From NCBI GenBank assembly GCA_016177705.1, contig JACOUT010000004.1:1-64000 (forward strand): DNA of 64,000 bases. Direction: 5' to 3'. The DNA is from Deltaproteobacteria bacterium (lineage in GTDB: Bacteria; Myxococcota; UBA727; VGSZ01). A model generated the notes under the pieces. It worked only from the letters and a program-made list of their open reading frames with translations, did not search any database and was not told where the DNA came from. The position numbers were made by a program, and so were the translations under genes. Positions 29,301 through 38,612 of the stretch are shown here, one piece after another (positions within the stretch are counted from its first letter, which is position 1; every line of letters starts with the position of its first letter).

Positions 29301-30650
29301 GAAGTGTTGCGCGCCTACGTGGGCGGCATCACCGACACCAGCCTGTTGTCGGACTACGGCCTGCTCGACGACGACGCCCAGGCGCCCAAGGTGGCGGTGC
29401 CCTACGACTTCTGCTCCGACGCCTACGCGTGGGGCGGTGGTCTGACCTGCAACCGCTACGACATGGGCATCACGTCGAGCGAGATCGTGCAGAACGCCGG
29501 CCAGATGTACGAGTTCTACTACCCGTTCAACAACTTCCGGCGTGACCGGGTGCTGACCGAGGGCGGCTGGATCAACGGCTACATCAACCGTCTGTTCTCG
29601 CGCACCTATCAGCCGATGCTGAACTCGTTCCGCTATTTCTACTACTACCGCCGGTCCTCGGCGCGCCTCTTCCCCGGCGTCAACGACTGGGGCACGGCGG
29701 CGCTGCAGGGCATGAACTTCTTCGCGCGCGTGCTGCAGACGCCGGAGCCGGGCACCTACTGCAAGGCGGGTACGACGTACGTGCCCGAGGGCCAGGCCAC
29801 CGACTGCACGGACTCGGTCGAGCTCGGTCTCAACCAGGGCCGCTACTACCACACGTCGTGGGACTCGGAGTACCTCTACAACCCGAGCAACCTCGGCGTG
29901 TACTGGGACAAGGCCATCGCCATCCAGGCGCTCACCGACAGCGAGGCGTTCTTCTTCCGCGACTTCTCGAGCATGAGCAACCGCGGCGCGTTCAGCATCG
30001 GCTACTACCGCGTGTTCGCGCCTGAGATGCTCAACCTGTTCGGCGGACTGTTGGGCGGCGACACCGCGCGCTACGCGCCGGTGGTCGTCGGCGGCACCGA
30101 CGGCGCCGAGGTGGTCTACCGCCCGTTCTTGTCCACCGACGTGTACGGCAACGTGATCACCCCCGATCCGCGCCTGGAGGCCGGCGACCCGATCCAGCCG
30201 GCCACCAGCTACCAGCTCAAGCACTGGGCGGCCGTGTTCGGCATGTTCAACCTGACGAGCACGCTCGATCAGAGCATGGACTTCGCCTCGCGGGCGCGCA
30301 TCAGGCTCGCCGGCTCGGCGTCCGATCCGGTCGTCGACACGACGGTGGTCGACCCGGCCAACATCAGGACCTTCACCGATCCGGTGTCGGGCGTGGTGTA
30401 TCGCTCGGTCGCCATCGACGGCCCGACCAACTCCGTCGGCTTTGGTCTGCTCGACAGCGCGCAGAGCTTCGCCGAGGGTGAGTGGCAGGACGCCAAGGAT
30501 GCGCTCGACGCGGCACAGGCCGGCGGCGACCCCGCCGTGATCCGCGCGGCCGAGGTCGAGTTCCTCACCAAGGATGCCGAGCTGTCCGACAAGGTGCAGA
30601 TCATCGACTTCATGGTGCTGCTCGGCGACTACATGGAGTTCCCCGGCTGA
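26364..30650 (+). CDS. Giant zinc metalloprotease lipoprotein, copy 2
   Basis: 1,428 residues, in tandem with and related to copy 1 over its whole length (shared INRV, WEITENQLIAHRSYEKIPGS, RDPKPVVYYTNV, MNFFARVL). The lipobox is AAMGC. The zinc site is H-E-L-G-H-T-F-G-L-R-H starting at His804, followed by NFAGS, with Met-turn SSIMDYHQHFNSD. GGAGGG lies six bases before ATG 26364; a second start at 26418 (MKATKLGLA) gives a shorter signal peptide. It lacks the Cys cluster of copy 1 but has its own Cys pairs near residues 225-360. It is the last gene of the unit, which ends in the strong terminator at 30675. Both copies are intact, so divergence of substrate is more likely than decay. Confidence 0.85.
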   Translation: MNNTNTNIRPSTVLGALTMKATKLGLAVVAASLAAMGCGPAIDINRVGPNVVEKSIFEGEWYYRATIVDKQYANADWFIGYEGGLERITWEITENQLIAHRSYEKIPGSDPTSPGEGNVLAAFPIIKQFDIRRGYNSVNGVENNTIDENQDLPWWERQYLRVDWGVNMSASWDLGTGSGFSRNSGNDASDPWRVRISEDYIETTISGMGQPDPYVCYLLDGMSPCNGAMVSKKLSFKKIDPANDYVALNYPDFSEVATGTLVRDDNGETIATSVTNSVGQYNPRMCVNDEVGPDGKGIFLVVEDGDLTRMCNTDPFSGDDPTDCVEIVARCDGMEELWYAAGPEDVGIECDTSVHDPDDCYQFTLPIFSRFGYFRTDRFVQDRENGFTLHGRERLINRWNIWQRSRAEDGAPLPMAARDPKPVVYYTNVTFPPELLTATTELEADWDTAFKSAVASAKGLPLSEVTQQMFDIRVNDCNIEHVNAVAEELDLVDALRTNGIDAVGIGNLENACAVLEHETQQMHLADPEVPVFTWQQLGDLRYSFLNWTPKAELAGPLGYGPSAADPITGEIISANANIYGASLDTYSNWGADIVQLINGEITDLDVMNGTNVREHIEAVRNRWSQKTPQAQVDAFKSLFDQRTAFMSDEQYFNKIPLTAVNDGMDRLAQSGIEETFLIDDEMLRLFGGDPTAVTEGRVTQEMIANARPSSWARQNVPQEAMVAANASTADVEGEYLGAPDGVVAATSKLDELSDYLGRKNFCFLAQQVEPAVADLAARLAAEGLDREQMVQKIREQIFIGVTAHELGHTFGLRHNFAGSADPVNFFPEFWGVTDLPAEQAHLAAKNGMTNRYETSYSSIMDYHQHFNSDWAGIGLYDKAAIKRGYAEMAEVFDETENNFVARDWIDSATFLFDPYDLPRLLGGSNANDRINDEYTRTYNEYVAGDENATMNIADDTGIVPHAENIFRRRDIPWRDFMRNEVLRAYVGGITDTSLLSDYGLLDDDAQAPKVAVPYDFCSDAYAWGGGLTCNRYDMGITSSEIVQNAGQMYEFYYPFNNFRRDRVLTEGGWINGYINRLFSRTYQPMLNSFRYFYYYRRSSARLFPGVNDWGTAALQGMNFFARVLQTPEPGTYCKAGTTYVPEGQATDCTDSVELGLNQGRYYHTSWDSEYLYNPSNLGVYWDKAIAIQALTDSEAFFFRDFSSMSNRGAFSIGYYRVFAPEMLNLFGGLLGGDTARYAPVVVGGTDGAEVVYRPFLSTDVYGNVITPDPRLEAGDPIQPATSYQLKHWAAVFGMFNLTSTLDQSMDFASRARIRLAGSASDPVVDTTVVDPANIRTFTDPVSGVVYRSVAIDGPTNSVGFGLLDSAQSFAEGEWQDAKDALDAAQAGGDPAVIRAAEVEFLTKDAELSDKVQIIDFMVLLGDYMEFPG

Positions 30651-30674
30651 GCGCCGCGGTAGCTCTGTGAACGG

Positions 30675-30707
30675 CAACGGCCCCGCGCGAGCGGGGCCGT
30701 TGTCTTT
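30675..30707 (+). terminator. Rho-independent terminator
   Basis: A perfect 12-base stem (CAACGGCCCCGC with GCGGGGCCGTTG) closes a GCGA tetraloop and is followed by TCTTT. It lies 24 bases after the second metalloprotease stop and ends the plus-strand operon. The convergent Omp85-like gene ends 19 bases further on. Confidence 0.93.
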
Positions 30708-30725
30708 GGTGCGGTCGGGGGTGCG

Positions 30726-33700
30726 TCAGAAGATGTAGCCGAGCAGCCCGTAGACCTGCGCGGTGTTGCGCTGCGGCGAATAGGCCGCATCGATGGAGAT
30801 GGGACCGACCGGAGTCACCCAACGCACGCCCGCCCCCACCGAGTAGGCGTAGCGCACGTCGACGGGATCGTCGCGCTGCTGCACGAGCTTGAGCTGCAGG
30901 TCGTCGCTCGACATGCCGAAGTCGTAGAACACCGCCGGTCGCACGTCGCCGATGAGGAAGTCGCGCAGCAACGTGTAGCGCACCTCCAGGTTGATGACGG
31001 CGCCGAGCCGGCCCGGATGGAGCTGCACCTGCGGCTCGACAGCGACGTCCGGGTCCGGCTGACACACCCGCTCGCCGCCCGTGGTCACCACGCACAGGTT
31101 GGCGTCGTAGATGGGGCCGAGCACGCCGATCTGGTTTTCGAGCACACCGCGCACGCTGCGCTCGCCACCGAGCAGGAACAGGTCCGACTGCATCACCGCC
31201 CACTCGCAGCCTCCCTCGGCGCAGTACGCGCTCGGATCGGAGGAGAGGCCCGCGCGCGTGCGCAGGCTGCCGGCGATGGTCAGGCGCTCGAAGAAGGTGT
31301 GGTAGCCGCGGAGCTGTGCGCCGACCACGGCGTAGGCGATGGTGGGGACCGGTGGCGCCGTGCGCACGAACAGCTCGGCACTGAAGCCGCCTCTCGGGTC
31401 GAAGGGGTTGTCGACGGCGTTGTAGCTGACGCGCGGCGTGAGCGAGGCGGACAGCGCGCTGTCCACCGCCAGGACTTCGGTGAGCCCGTCGACGGTCTGC
31501 AGCGCATCCATGGTGAACGGCACCACGTAGCGGCCCGCGGGATCGAGCCACTCGGAGCGCAGGTCGAGCACGACGCCGACGCCGAGGTGGTCGTCGATGG
31601 GCTCCCACAGCTCGTGCGGCCGCCACTCGGCTGCCAGCGACGTGCCGACCGAGAACAGGCGGCGACGGAAGTCGGGCGCTTCCCAGGTCGCGGTCGCCTT
31701 CTGGCCGGCGGCGGTCGACGGGATGGGCAGGCGCGCGCCCGCCGGCTGGTCGGTGTAGGAGACGGCGAACGGCGTGTAGCTGACGGTGACGTCGCTGCCG
31801 AGCAGGCGCGGCCAGCGCAGCGTGCCGCGCGCCTGGCTGAAGCGGCCGATGAACAGGCCGAAGTCCATCAGCACGCTCGCGTCGAGCATGGTGCCGAACA
31901 GGTTGCGGTGGCGCGCCTCGGCCCGCCACGAGGCGAGCTGCTGCGTGGAGAAGCCGAGCGAGGTGTCGACGGTCAGCGCCGGCCGCTCCTCGACGGTCAG
32001 CCGCACATGGGCGCGCTCGGCGCCCTGCTCGAGCCCGAGGTACTCGAGCTGCACGCCGTCGAACAAACCGGTGCGACGCAGGCGCGAGATGCCCTTGCCG
32101 AGCTCGATGGGATCGAGCGGCCCATGCGCCATGTCGTCGATGCCGGCCTCACGCAGCAGCACCGCGCGGTCGGTGCGGTAGTTCCCCTCGAGGAACACCT
32201 CACCGAGCGCCACGCGCCGCAGGTTACCCGGCTTTGGAGCGGCGCGTGCCTCGCTCGTCGCGTCGAACGGCACCACCGAGACGCGCAGGCGCGCGCCGTC
32301 GGCAAAGAAGGCCGTCTCCACTGTTACGTCGGCGTTCGGGTAGCCGTGGCTCGCGTAGACGGTCTGCACGCGCTGCTGATCGGCGTCGAGCTCGTTGGTG
32401 CGTAGCGGCGCCCCGACGCAATCGCCGGGCACGCGCGGCGCACGCTTCTCCTCGGTGGCGCGGCCACCTTCGCAATGCACCATCGCCCGCAACACGTCCT
32501 CCGTCAGCGCCGGGTCGCCGCCCGCCAGCTCCACGCCGGAGAGCACGAAGCGCGCACCCTCGACGACATGAAAGACCACGTCGATCCGCCCGCCCGGCAC
32601 CATGGTGGCCGCCGCCTCGACGGTGGCTTCGGGGAAGCCCAGGCCGGCGTAAGCGTCGCGCAGCCGAGCCTCGTCGTCGCGCAACTGCGCGTTGCTCAAG
32701 ACTCCGGGCTGCTGCCAGGAGCGCGGCTGCGTCGCTACCTCGGCGAGCGCCAGCAGATCGTCGTCGTCGAGCGTGACGTTGCCGTCGATGCGTACGCGGC
32801 CCACCGCGGCGACCGACGTCCCTTCGGCGAAGAAGTCGAGCACGCGCTCGTCGGCGAACGACGAGCTCTCGACGCGTACGCTCGGATCGACGCGGCCGCG
32901 ACGAGCCAGATAGGCGGCGGCGGCCTCAGCCGTCAGCTCGACCTCGATCTGATCGACGCTGCCCGCCTGCTCGAAGCTCAGCGCCTCGAGGAAGCGCTGC
33001 TCGACGACCTCGGTGTCGGGTGCTTGATCGAGCGGCGCATTCACCAGCAGTTGCAGGCCCCGCACCAACGGCTCGTAGAAGGTCTCGCGCACCCACAAGA
33101 ACGAGTCGGGCAACAGCGGCGGCGTCTCGACCAGCGGGCGGTCGCCTGCGGCGACGTGCACGCGCGCGGTCAGCCGCGGTCCGGCGTCGACGTGGACACG
33201 CAGGTCGACGCAGCGCGGCTCCGGTTGCAGGCCGCGGTCGAGCGCCTTGCTGACCGTGAGCGGCGTCTGGGCGCAGTCCATGTCGTCGGTGGTGGCGGGG
33301 TCGACCGGCAGCGTGTCGACGCGGATGCGCCCCTCGGGGTAGTCGAGGTCGCGCAGCTCGACGGTCAGCTCGTCGATGGTGGCCTGCAGCCGGCGCCGGT
33401 TGTAGCAGGACAGCAGGTTGCCGACGACGATACCGTCGAGGAAGCCCTCGCTGGTCAGGCACATATGGCCAAAGGCCGCTTGCAGGCGAAGCTGCGACAG
33501 CGGGCCCCACGAGGCGAGCTCGACCTTTCGCACGCGCACGAACGAGCCGCCGCGCACCCGGATGACGACGTCATGTTCGCCCTTGGCGTTGACGCGCGGC
33601 AACAGCAGGCGCACGTCGGCCCCTCGGTAGCCTTCACGCTCGAGGAAGTCGAGGATGCGCGCGCGCTGGCGCTGCAGGCGGCTCTTGCCGGTGGGATCGT

Positions 33701-34097
33701 CTTCGCCCTCGATGGCCTCGCCCGGCTTCAGGAACACGCGCTTGCGCAGGTCGGACTCGAGGATGGCGACCGGCAGGCCCTGCACGCGCACCTGGTGCAG
33801 CACGCGCGCGCGCAGCACGTCGCAGCGCGCGACCTCGCCCTGCGCTCGGCAGCTCGCCTTGCGATAGCGCGGCAGCGCGGTCAGGCGCTGCTCGAGGCGG
33901 CGCATGGTCGCGTCGTCGTTGGCCTGCCCGAGCAGGTCGTCGAGGTAGCGCAGCAGACGCGCGCGCTCGTCGTCGTCCATGCCGCCGAGCTTGAGCTGGA
34001 CGTCGGTGAGCGGTGTCGCGGCCGGGGCTGACGGGGCCGCCGTCGGGTCCGGCTCGGCCGCGCTCAACACCACCAGGATGGGCAGCAGCAGGCTCAT
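30726..34097 (-). CDS. Large BamA/TamA-like Omp85 outer-membrane protein
   Basis: 1,123 residues, about twice the length of E. coli TamA. The signal peptide (LLLPILVVLSA) is followed by several POTRA-like repeats (VRVQGLPVAILESDLRKRV, VGRVRIDGNVTLDDDDLLAL, FVLSGVELAGGDPALTEDVL, LGEVFLEGNYRTDRAVLL). The C-terminal third is a 16-strand Omp85 barrel with the family motifs FSTQQLASWRAEARHRNLFG, DNPFDPRGGFS, LLGGERSVRG and a terminal aromatic (GYIF). It probably inserts or exports outer-membrane or secreted proteins together with the TamB-like protein encoded 7 bases upstream. The extra POTRA-like and charged segments (roughly 250-450) are not typical of BamA or TamA. Confidence 0.86.
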   Translation of the reverse strand: MSLLLPILVVLSAAEPDPTAAPSAPAATPLTDVQLKLGGMDDDERARLLRYLDDLLGQANDDATMRRLEQRLTALPRYRKASCRAQGEVARCDVLRARVLHQVRVQGLPVAILESDLRKRVFLKPGEAIEGEDDPTGKSRLQRQRARILDFLEREGYRGADVRLLLPRVNAKGEHDVVIRVRGGSFVRVRKVELASWGPLSQLRLQAAFGHMCLTSEGFLDGIVVGNLLSCYNRRRLQATIDELTVELRDLDYPEGRIRVDTLPVDPATTDDMDCAQTPLTVSKALDRGLQPEPRCVDLRVHVDAGPRLTARVHVAAGDRPLVETPPLLPDSFLWVRETFYEPLVRGLQLLVNAPLDQAPDTEVVEQRFLEALSFEQAGSVDQIEVELTAEAAAAYLARRGRVDPSVRVESSSFADERVLDFFAEGTSVAAVGRVRIDGNVTLDDDDLLALAEVATQPRSWQQPGVLSNAQLRDDEARLRDAYAGLGFPEATVEAAATMVPGGRIDVVFHVVEGARFVLSGVELAGGDPALTEDVLRAMVHCEGGRATEEKRAPRVPGDCVGAPLRTNELDADQQRVQTVYASHGYPNADVTVETAFFADGARLRVSVVPFDATSEARAAPKPGNLRRVALGEVFLEGNYRTDRAVLLREAGIDDMAHGPLDPIELGKGISRLRRTGLFDGVQLEYLGLEQGAERAHVRLTVEERPALTVDTSLGFSTQQLASWRAEARHRNLFGTMLDASVLMDFGLFIGRFSQARGTLRWPRLLGSDVTVSYTPFAVSYTDQPAGARLPIPSTAAGQKATATWEAPDFRRRLFSVGTSLAAEWRPHELWEPIDDHLGVGVVLDLRSEWLDPAGRYVVPFTMDALQTVDGLTEVLAVDSALSASLTPRVSYNAVDNPFDPRGGFSAELFVRTAPPVPTIAYAVVGAQLRGYHTFFERLTIAGSLRTRAGLSSDPSAYCAEGGCEWAVMQSDLFLLGGERSVRGVLENQIGVLGPIYDANLCVVTTGGERVCQPDPDVAVEPQVQLHPGRLGAVINLEVRYTLLRDFLIGDVRPAVFYDFGMSSDDLQLKLVQQRDDPVDVRYAYSVGAGVRWVTPVGPISIDAAYSPQRNTAQVYGLLGYIF

Positions 34098-34104
34098 GCG
34101 CGGG

Positions 34105-37100
34105 TCATTGCTCGAAGAGCCGCAGCGACAGGCGCAGGTCCGAGCCGCCCGAGCCGCTGCGTCCATCGAGCGAGAGGTTTCGTCCCAGGAACGTGGGCAG
34201 GTGGTCGACGATCAAGAGGCGCACGCGGAAGGCGTCGGTGGAAACGGACGACGCTGCGCCCGAGGCCAGCGTGCTCGAGTCGGTGGTGAGCTGTTGCTGC
34301 AAGACGAACGAGCCTTCAACCTGCAAGCGCCGCCCGAGCTGCCAGCGCAAGCCGCCGAGGTCGAGCTCGAGGTTCATGCCGAGCGTGCTCGCCAACATCG
34401 AGGCCAGCTCGTCGGTGACGGGCGCGGCGACGTCGCGGCCGGCCGCGCGCAACAAGGTGGACAGCGCCAGGCCCGAGACGTCGGTCTCGAGCGTGCGGCC
34501 AAAGACGATGAGGGCGAACAGGTCGGAGCGGCTCCACTCGCGGTTCGCGTCGGTGGCGGTGATGTCGAGCTGGATGCCCTCCTCGAGGTCGCCGTCGAGC
34601 GTCAGCTCGACCGGGATCTCGGTGTCGTTGCTGCCGGCGCCGCCGGGCGGGATCTCGGCGCGCGCCGCCAGGTGCAGCTCCGGGTTGATGCGCCCGTCGC
34701 CGGTGGTGAGGAACTGCAACTGCAGCTCCTGCACCTCGAAGCGCGTGCGCGGCACGTCGATGGTGCCGTCGCTCACCTCGATGGCGCCGTCGAGCTGCGG
34801 CAGGCGCAGCGTCTTCCTGAGCGCCAGCTTGCCGCGCGTCTCCAGGTCGGCCTTGAACGAGGCGAAGGCGGCACGTGCGCGCAGGCTCTGCACGTCGACG
34901 TCGACGTCGAGCGCCAGATCGGCCAGCCCGAGCGGCTCGAGCTTCTCCCACAGCGGTGTCGAGCGCGACGCCGCCGGCGCCTTGAGCACGAAGTTGCGCA
35001 GCTCGAAGTTGCGCGCGTACGTGCCGTCGAGCACCTCGACGCGGCCGCGCAGCAGCGGCGCCTCCTCGGTGCCTTCGAGCACCAGGTCGGCCGCGCCCTC
35101 GATGCGCGCGCCCTCGAGCGCGAGGTCGATACCGGTGGCCGACATCGCCAGGTTCCAGCGCGTGAACCAGCCTTGCTCGGCCTCGCGCGCGATGCGCAGA
35201 TCGGTGTCGCCGACCAGGATGACCTCGCCGTCGCCCACGCTCGCGCGCAGGCCGGCGGCGGTCAGACGCAGGCGCTCGCCGTCGACGGGGCGGACCTCGA
35301 GCTGTCCCTCCTGGAAGCGCAACGTGGTGCCGAGCAGCCGCGGCGTCAGCGTGCTGCCGGGGTGCGGGCGCAGGATGCCGTCGAGCACCACGCCGTCCTG
35401 GTAGCGGCCGCGCACCGTCAGCGAGGCCTCGGCGGTGCCGCCGGCGTTCGCGATCTCGGTGGTGAACAGCTTGGCGAGCACCAGCGCGACGTCGCCCTGC
35501 ACGTCGAGCGCGACGTCCTCGGTGCCGACCGAGCCCTTGACGACGACATCGACCTCGCCCGACGGCGCGCGCAACTGCAGCGGGCGCGCGATGGTCAGGC
35601 GGTCGTCCGCCCAGGTCAGCTCCGAGGTGCCTACCAGGTCGGCGCGCAGCGACGCGGGCGGGCGCACCGAGGCGGCGAGCAAGGTGATGGCGGCGCGCGC
35701 GTCGAGTGGTGCCGCAGGCGCCTTGATGAGCTGCGCCGAGGCGCGCGCGCGCAAGCCGAGCGCCAGGTCGTTCTCGCCGAGCGCGGGCACCAGGTCCTCC
35801 AGCGCCGGCTCGTCCAGGTAGCCGTCGATGCCGAGGTCGAAGCTGCCGTGGCGCACGTCGAGGTCGCCGGCCAGCCGCGCCCAGACGCGCTCGTGCGCCC
35901 CGCAAGGCGAGCCTTCGTCGCGCGCGCGCTCGGGCGTGCCGGTGGGGAAGGCGCACACGGTGGCATCGAGCTGGCCCTCGTCCATGCGGGCGTCGACCAG
36001 CACGGCGCCGAGCGAACGCAGCAACGGCAGCGTCGTCCCGGCGCGCGCCCGCTCGGGCGTATCGTCGGCGGGGCGCACCGGAGTGACCGCGAGTTGGGGC
36101 ACGCGAAGCTGGGCGCGCAGCGTCAGGCGATCGAGCGGGCCCCAGGCCGATACGGTGCCGGCGGCGTAGCCCTGCAGCGGCGCCACCTGCTCACCGAAGG
36201 CGCGCGTGTAGCGCTCGAGGTCCAGGTTGTCGACGACGAGCTTGGCGTTCACCACCTCCCGCTCGATGGCGTACGCCGCGGTGACGTCGAGGCCGCCCGC
36301 GCTCGAGGTGAGCCCGCCCACCACGGTGGCGAGGTGGCGCGGGCTGTCGGCACCCGCGGCGGGGATGGCTCCGTCGGGCGCGAGGCCGACCTTCAGCGCG
36401 CCCGAGCCGAGCGCCTCGCCGCCGATCGCCAGGTCGGTCACCATCAGCGCGCCGTCGAGCGTCGGCGCGCGCGCGTCGCCGCGCAGCGCCACCGAGCCGC
36501 GCGCCGAGCCGGCGAGCTTGGCGTCGCGCGCCGCGGCGACCTGGGCCAGGTCGACGTGCGCGACGTCCACCGTGCCGGCGAGCTGCAGCGAAGGGAGCGC
36601 CATGGTCAGCTGCTGGGCGTGCGCGTCGATGAGCGCTCCCCGCACGCGCACCTCCTCGACGACCAGGCGCTCCTTGCCGACGGTGCCCCGCGCCGTCGTC
36701 TGGTCGAGGCGCTCGCCGGCCACCGTCACGCCGGCCGCCGCCGCCGCGAAGGTGACCGTGGGCGAGACCGCGGGCCCGGCCATCCACGCCTCGACGTCGA
36801 GCAGGCCGGCGAGCGGCAGCGCCTCGCCGTCCGGCGCGCGCAGCTCGGCCAGCCGCGCGCCGCGCACGCGCGCGGCGCCCCGCAGGCGCTTCTTGCCCTC
36901 GAGCTCGACGACAATGGGCTTCAGTTGTTGCAGCGCACCGTGGGCCACCGTGCCGCCGAGACCGTCGACCACTACCTCGGCCGCGCCGGCGTCGACCTTG
37001 CCGCGCACGTCGGCGAAGGGCACGCCGTAGGCGACGCCGCCGCCGCTCGACGCCTCACCGACGACGTGCACGCCTTTGTAGGGGCCGGTGATGGTGCCGT

Positions 37101-38553
37101 CGAAGCGCGTGTCCGTGACGGTGACCTCGCCCGGCACGTCGGGCACCCACGCGAGCGCGTTGCCGGTCGCCTCGACCCCGACCACGAGCTTGAGGCGCTC
37201 CTCCTTGACCAGCACGTCACCCTTCACGCGCGCGCTCACGCCCGGCGCCGTCAGCGTGCCGCGCTCGAGCGTGACGACGTCCGCGCGCACCGCGACCTTG
37301 GCGCTCACCTCGACGTCGGGCGGCGGCTTGACCGAGTACAAGAGCGCGCGCCGCACGCGGCCGCTCGCCTCGATGACGAGCGGGCCCTTACCGTCGGCGA
37401 CGCCGCTGATGCTCGCGCGCGCCTCGACGCTGCCGGCGGGTCGCTCGGGCGCCTTGGCCGGGCGCAGCACCTCGGCGAGCGGCACGTCGAGCGCACGCAG
37501 GTCGAGCGCGAGCTGCTTGCCCTCGAGCGTCAGCGCGCCGGTGGCGCGCACCACGCCGCTGCCCACCTTGACCTCGCTGCCCTCGCGGATGCGCACCTGC
37601 TGCTTGTTGACGTCGACGACGCCGCGGCCGGCGCCGAGCTGGTAGCCGTACAGCTCAGCACCTTCGAAGCGGCCATCGACGTGCACCACCACGTCCTCGA
37701 AGGGCCCGCTCACGCTCACCTTGCCGGTGACGCGCGGCGTGGCGAAGGGCAGGCGCGCCAGCCGATCGGGCCAAGCATTGGCGGGCGCGTCGAAGCTGCC
37801 ATGCAACGCGAGCGAACCCGGCTGCTTGACGCGCACGGTGCCCTGCGCGCTGACGCCGACGCCCGCGGCTCGCCCGGTGACGCCGAGCAGCTCGACCCTG
37901 TCGGTGAACACCAGCGCGCGCTTTCCCTTGACGTCGACGATGGGGACATCGAGATCGGGCAACTTGACGGCACCGCTGGTGACGCGCACGTCCTTGACGT
38001 CGAGCAGGAACAGCTCGCGCGCCAGGTCCATCTCGAGCGACGCGGTGCCGTCGACGTCGTCGGCGGTGACCGTCACGTTCTTGCCGTCGGTGAAGCGGAA
38101 GCCGCCGTCCTTCGCCTCGATGGCGTCGATGCGGAAGGCGGCCTTGGGCGGCTTCTTCTTGTCGGGCGGCTTCTTGGGCGAGAGCGCCTCGATCAGGTTG
38201 AGCTTGCCGTCCTTCAACTCGAGCAAGAGCAGCGGCTCCACCAGGTCGATACGCGTGATCGCCACCTCGCCGATCAGCAGCGACGACAGCGAGATGGTGG
38301 CCCTGGCCCGCTTGACGCGCGCCACCGGCGCGCCCGCCGGATCGGACAGCACCGCGTCCTCGAGCACCACGCTGCTCGGCGCCTCGAATCGGATGGCGCG
38401 CGGGTCGATGCGTCCCTTGAGCGCCTCGTTGACCAGGCGCAGGAACAGACCGGGCACGGTGTCGCTTATGCCGGCTGGAGCCAGCACGAGCACCGCGAGG
38501 AGGGCCGCCACGCGCACGGGGCCATGCTCGCGCTCGCGCCGCGCCGCACGCAA
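34105..38553 (-). CDS. tamB: TamB-like translocation/assembly protein (AsmA-like, DUF490)
   Basis: 1,482 residues. It has one N-terminal membrane anchor, then a very long region of amphipathic beta repeats (recurring ...LTLEGKQLALDLRALDV..., DVDGTASLEMDL) typical of bridge-like TamB/AsmA proteins that carry lipid or assist barrel assembly across the periplasm. The C-terminal DUF490 domain is present (GRTLETDVSGLALSTLLRAAG, LGGLRWQLGRRLQVEGSF, RNLSLDGRSG). It is encoded upstream of, and almost touching, the Omp85 gene, as expected for a TamA-TamB pair. The start is unsure: TTG 38553 has no ribosome-binding site, and a GTG at about 38514, just before RVAALLAVLVLAPAG, is an alternative. Confidence 0.86.
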   Translation of the reverse strand: MRAARREREHGPVRVAALLAVLVLAPAGISDTVPGLFLRLVNEALKGRIDPRAIRFEAPSSVVLEDAVLSDPAGAPVARVKRARATISLSSLLIGEVAITRIDLVEPLLLLELKDGKLNLIEALSPKKPPDKKKPPKAAFRIDAIEAKDGGFRFTDGKNVTVTADDVDGTASLEMDLARELFLLDVKDVRVTSGAVKLPDLDVPIVDVKGKRALVFTDRVELLGVTGRAAGVGVSAQGTVRVKQPGSLALHGSFDAPANAWPDRLARLPFATPRVTGKVSVSGPFEDVVVHVDGRFEGAELYGYQLGAGRGVVDVNKQQVRIREGSEVKVGSGVVRATGALTLEGKQLALDLRALDVPLAEVLRPAKAPERPAGSVEARASISGVADGKGPLVIEASGRVRRALLYSVKPPPDVEVSAKVAVRADVVTLERGTLTAPGVSARVKGDVLVKEERLKLVVGVEATGNALAWVPDVPGEVTVTDTRFDGTITGPYKGVHVVGEASSGGGVAYGVPFADVRGKVDAGAAEVVVDGLGGTVAHGALQQLKPIVVELEGKKRLRGAARVRGARLAELRAPDGEALPLAGLLDVEAWMAGPAVSPTVTFAAAAAGVTVAGERLDQTTARGTVGKERLVVEEVRVRGALIDAHAQQLTMALPSLQLAGTVDVAHVDLAQVAAARDAKLAGSARGSVALRGDARAPTLDGALMVTDLAIGGEALGSGALKVGLAPDGAIPAAGADSPRHLATVVGGLTSSAGGLDVTAAYAIEREVVNAKLVVDNLDLERYTRAFGEQVAPLQGYAAGTVSAWGPLDRLTLRAQLRVPQLAVTPVRPADDTPERARAGTTLPLLRSLGAVLVDARMDEGQLDATVCAFPTGTPERARDEGSPCGAHERVWARLAGDLDVRHGSFDLGIDGYLDEPALEDLVPALGENDLALGLRARASAQLIKAPAAPLDARAAITLLAASVRPPASLRADLVGTSELTWADDRLTIARPLQLRAPSGEVDVVVKGSVGTEDVALDVQGDVALVLAKLFTTEIANAGGTAEASLTVRGRYQDGVVLDGILRPHPGSTLTPRLLGTTLRFQEGQLEVRPVDGERLRLTAAGLRASVGDGEVILVGDTDLRIAREAEQGWFTRWNLAMSATGIDLALEGARIEGAADLVLEGTEEAPLLRGRVEVLDGTYARNFELRNFVLKAPAASRSTPLWEKLEPLGLADLALDVDVDVQSLRARAAFASFKADLETRGKLALRKTLRLPQLDGAIEVSDGTIDVPRTRFEVQELQLQFLTTGDGRINPELHLAARAEIPPGGAGSNDTEIPVELTLDGDLEEGIQLDITATDANREWSRSDLFALIVFGRTLETDVSGLALSTLLRAAGRDVAAPVTDELASMLASTLGMNLELDLGGLRWQLGRRLQVEGSFVLQQQLTTDSSTLASGAASSVSTDAFRVRLLIVDHLPTFLGRNLSLDGRSGSGGSDLRLSLRLFEQ

Positions 38554-38612
38554 GAAAGGGTGGCGGGGACGGGCTCGACGGGCCGGCGGGGGGATGTGCT
38601 AAAGGAGCGAGC

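Noticed and set aside
21919..38553. Very long antisense and alternative-frame open stretches, for example opposite both metalloproteases and opposite tamB
   Set aside because: They mirror the GC-biased third positions of the real genes and have Arg/Ala/Gly-rich shadow composition without motifs. The real frames carry family motifs and lipoboxes.
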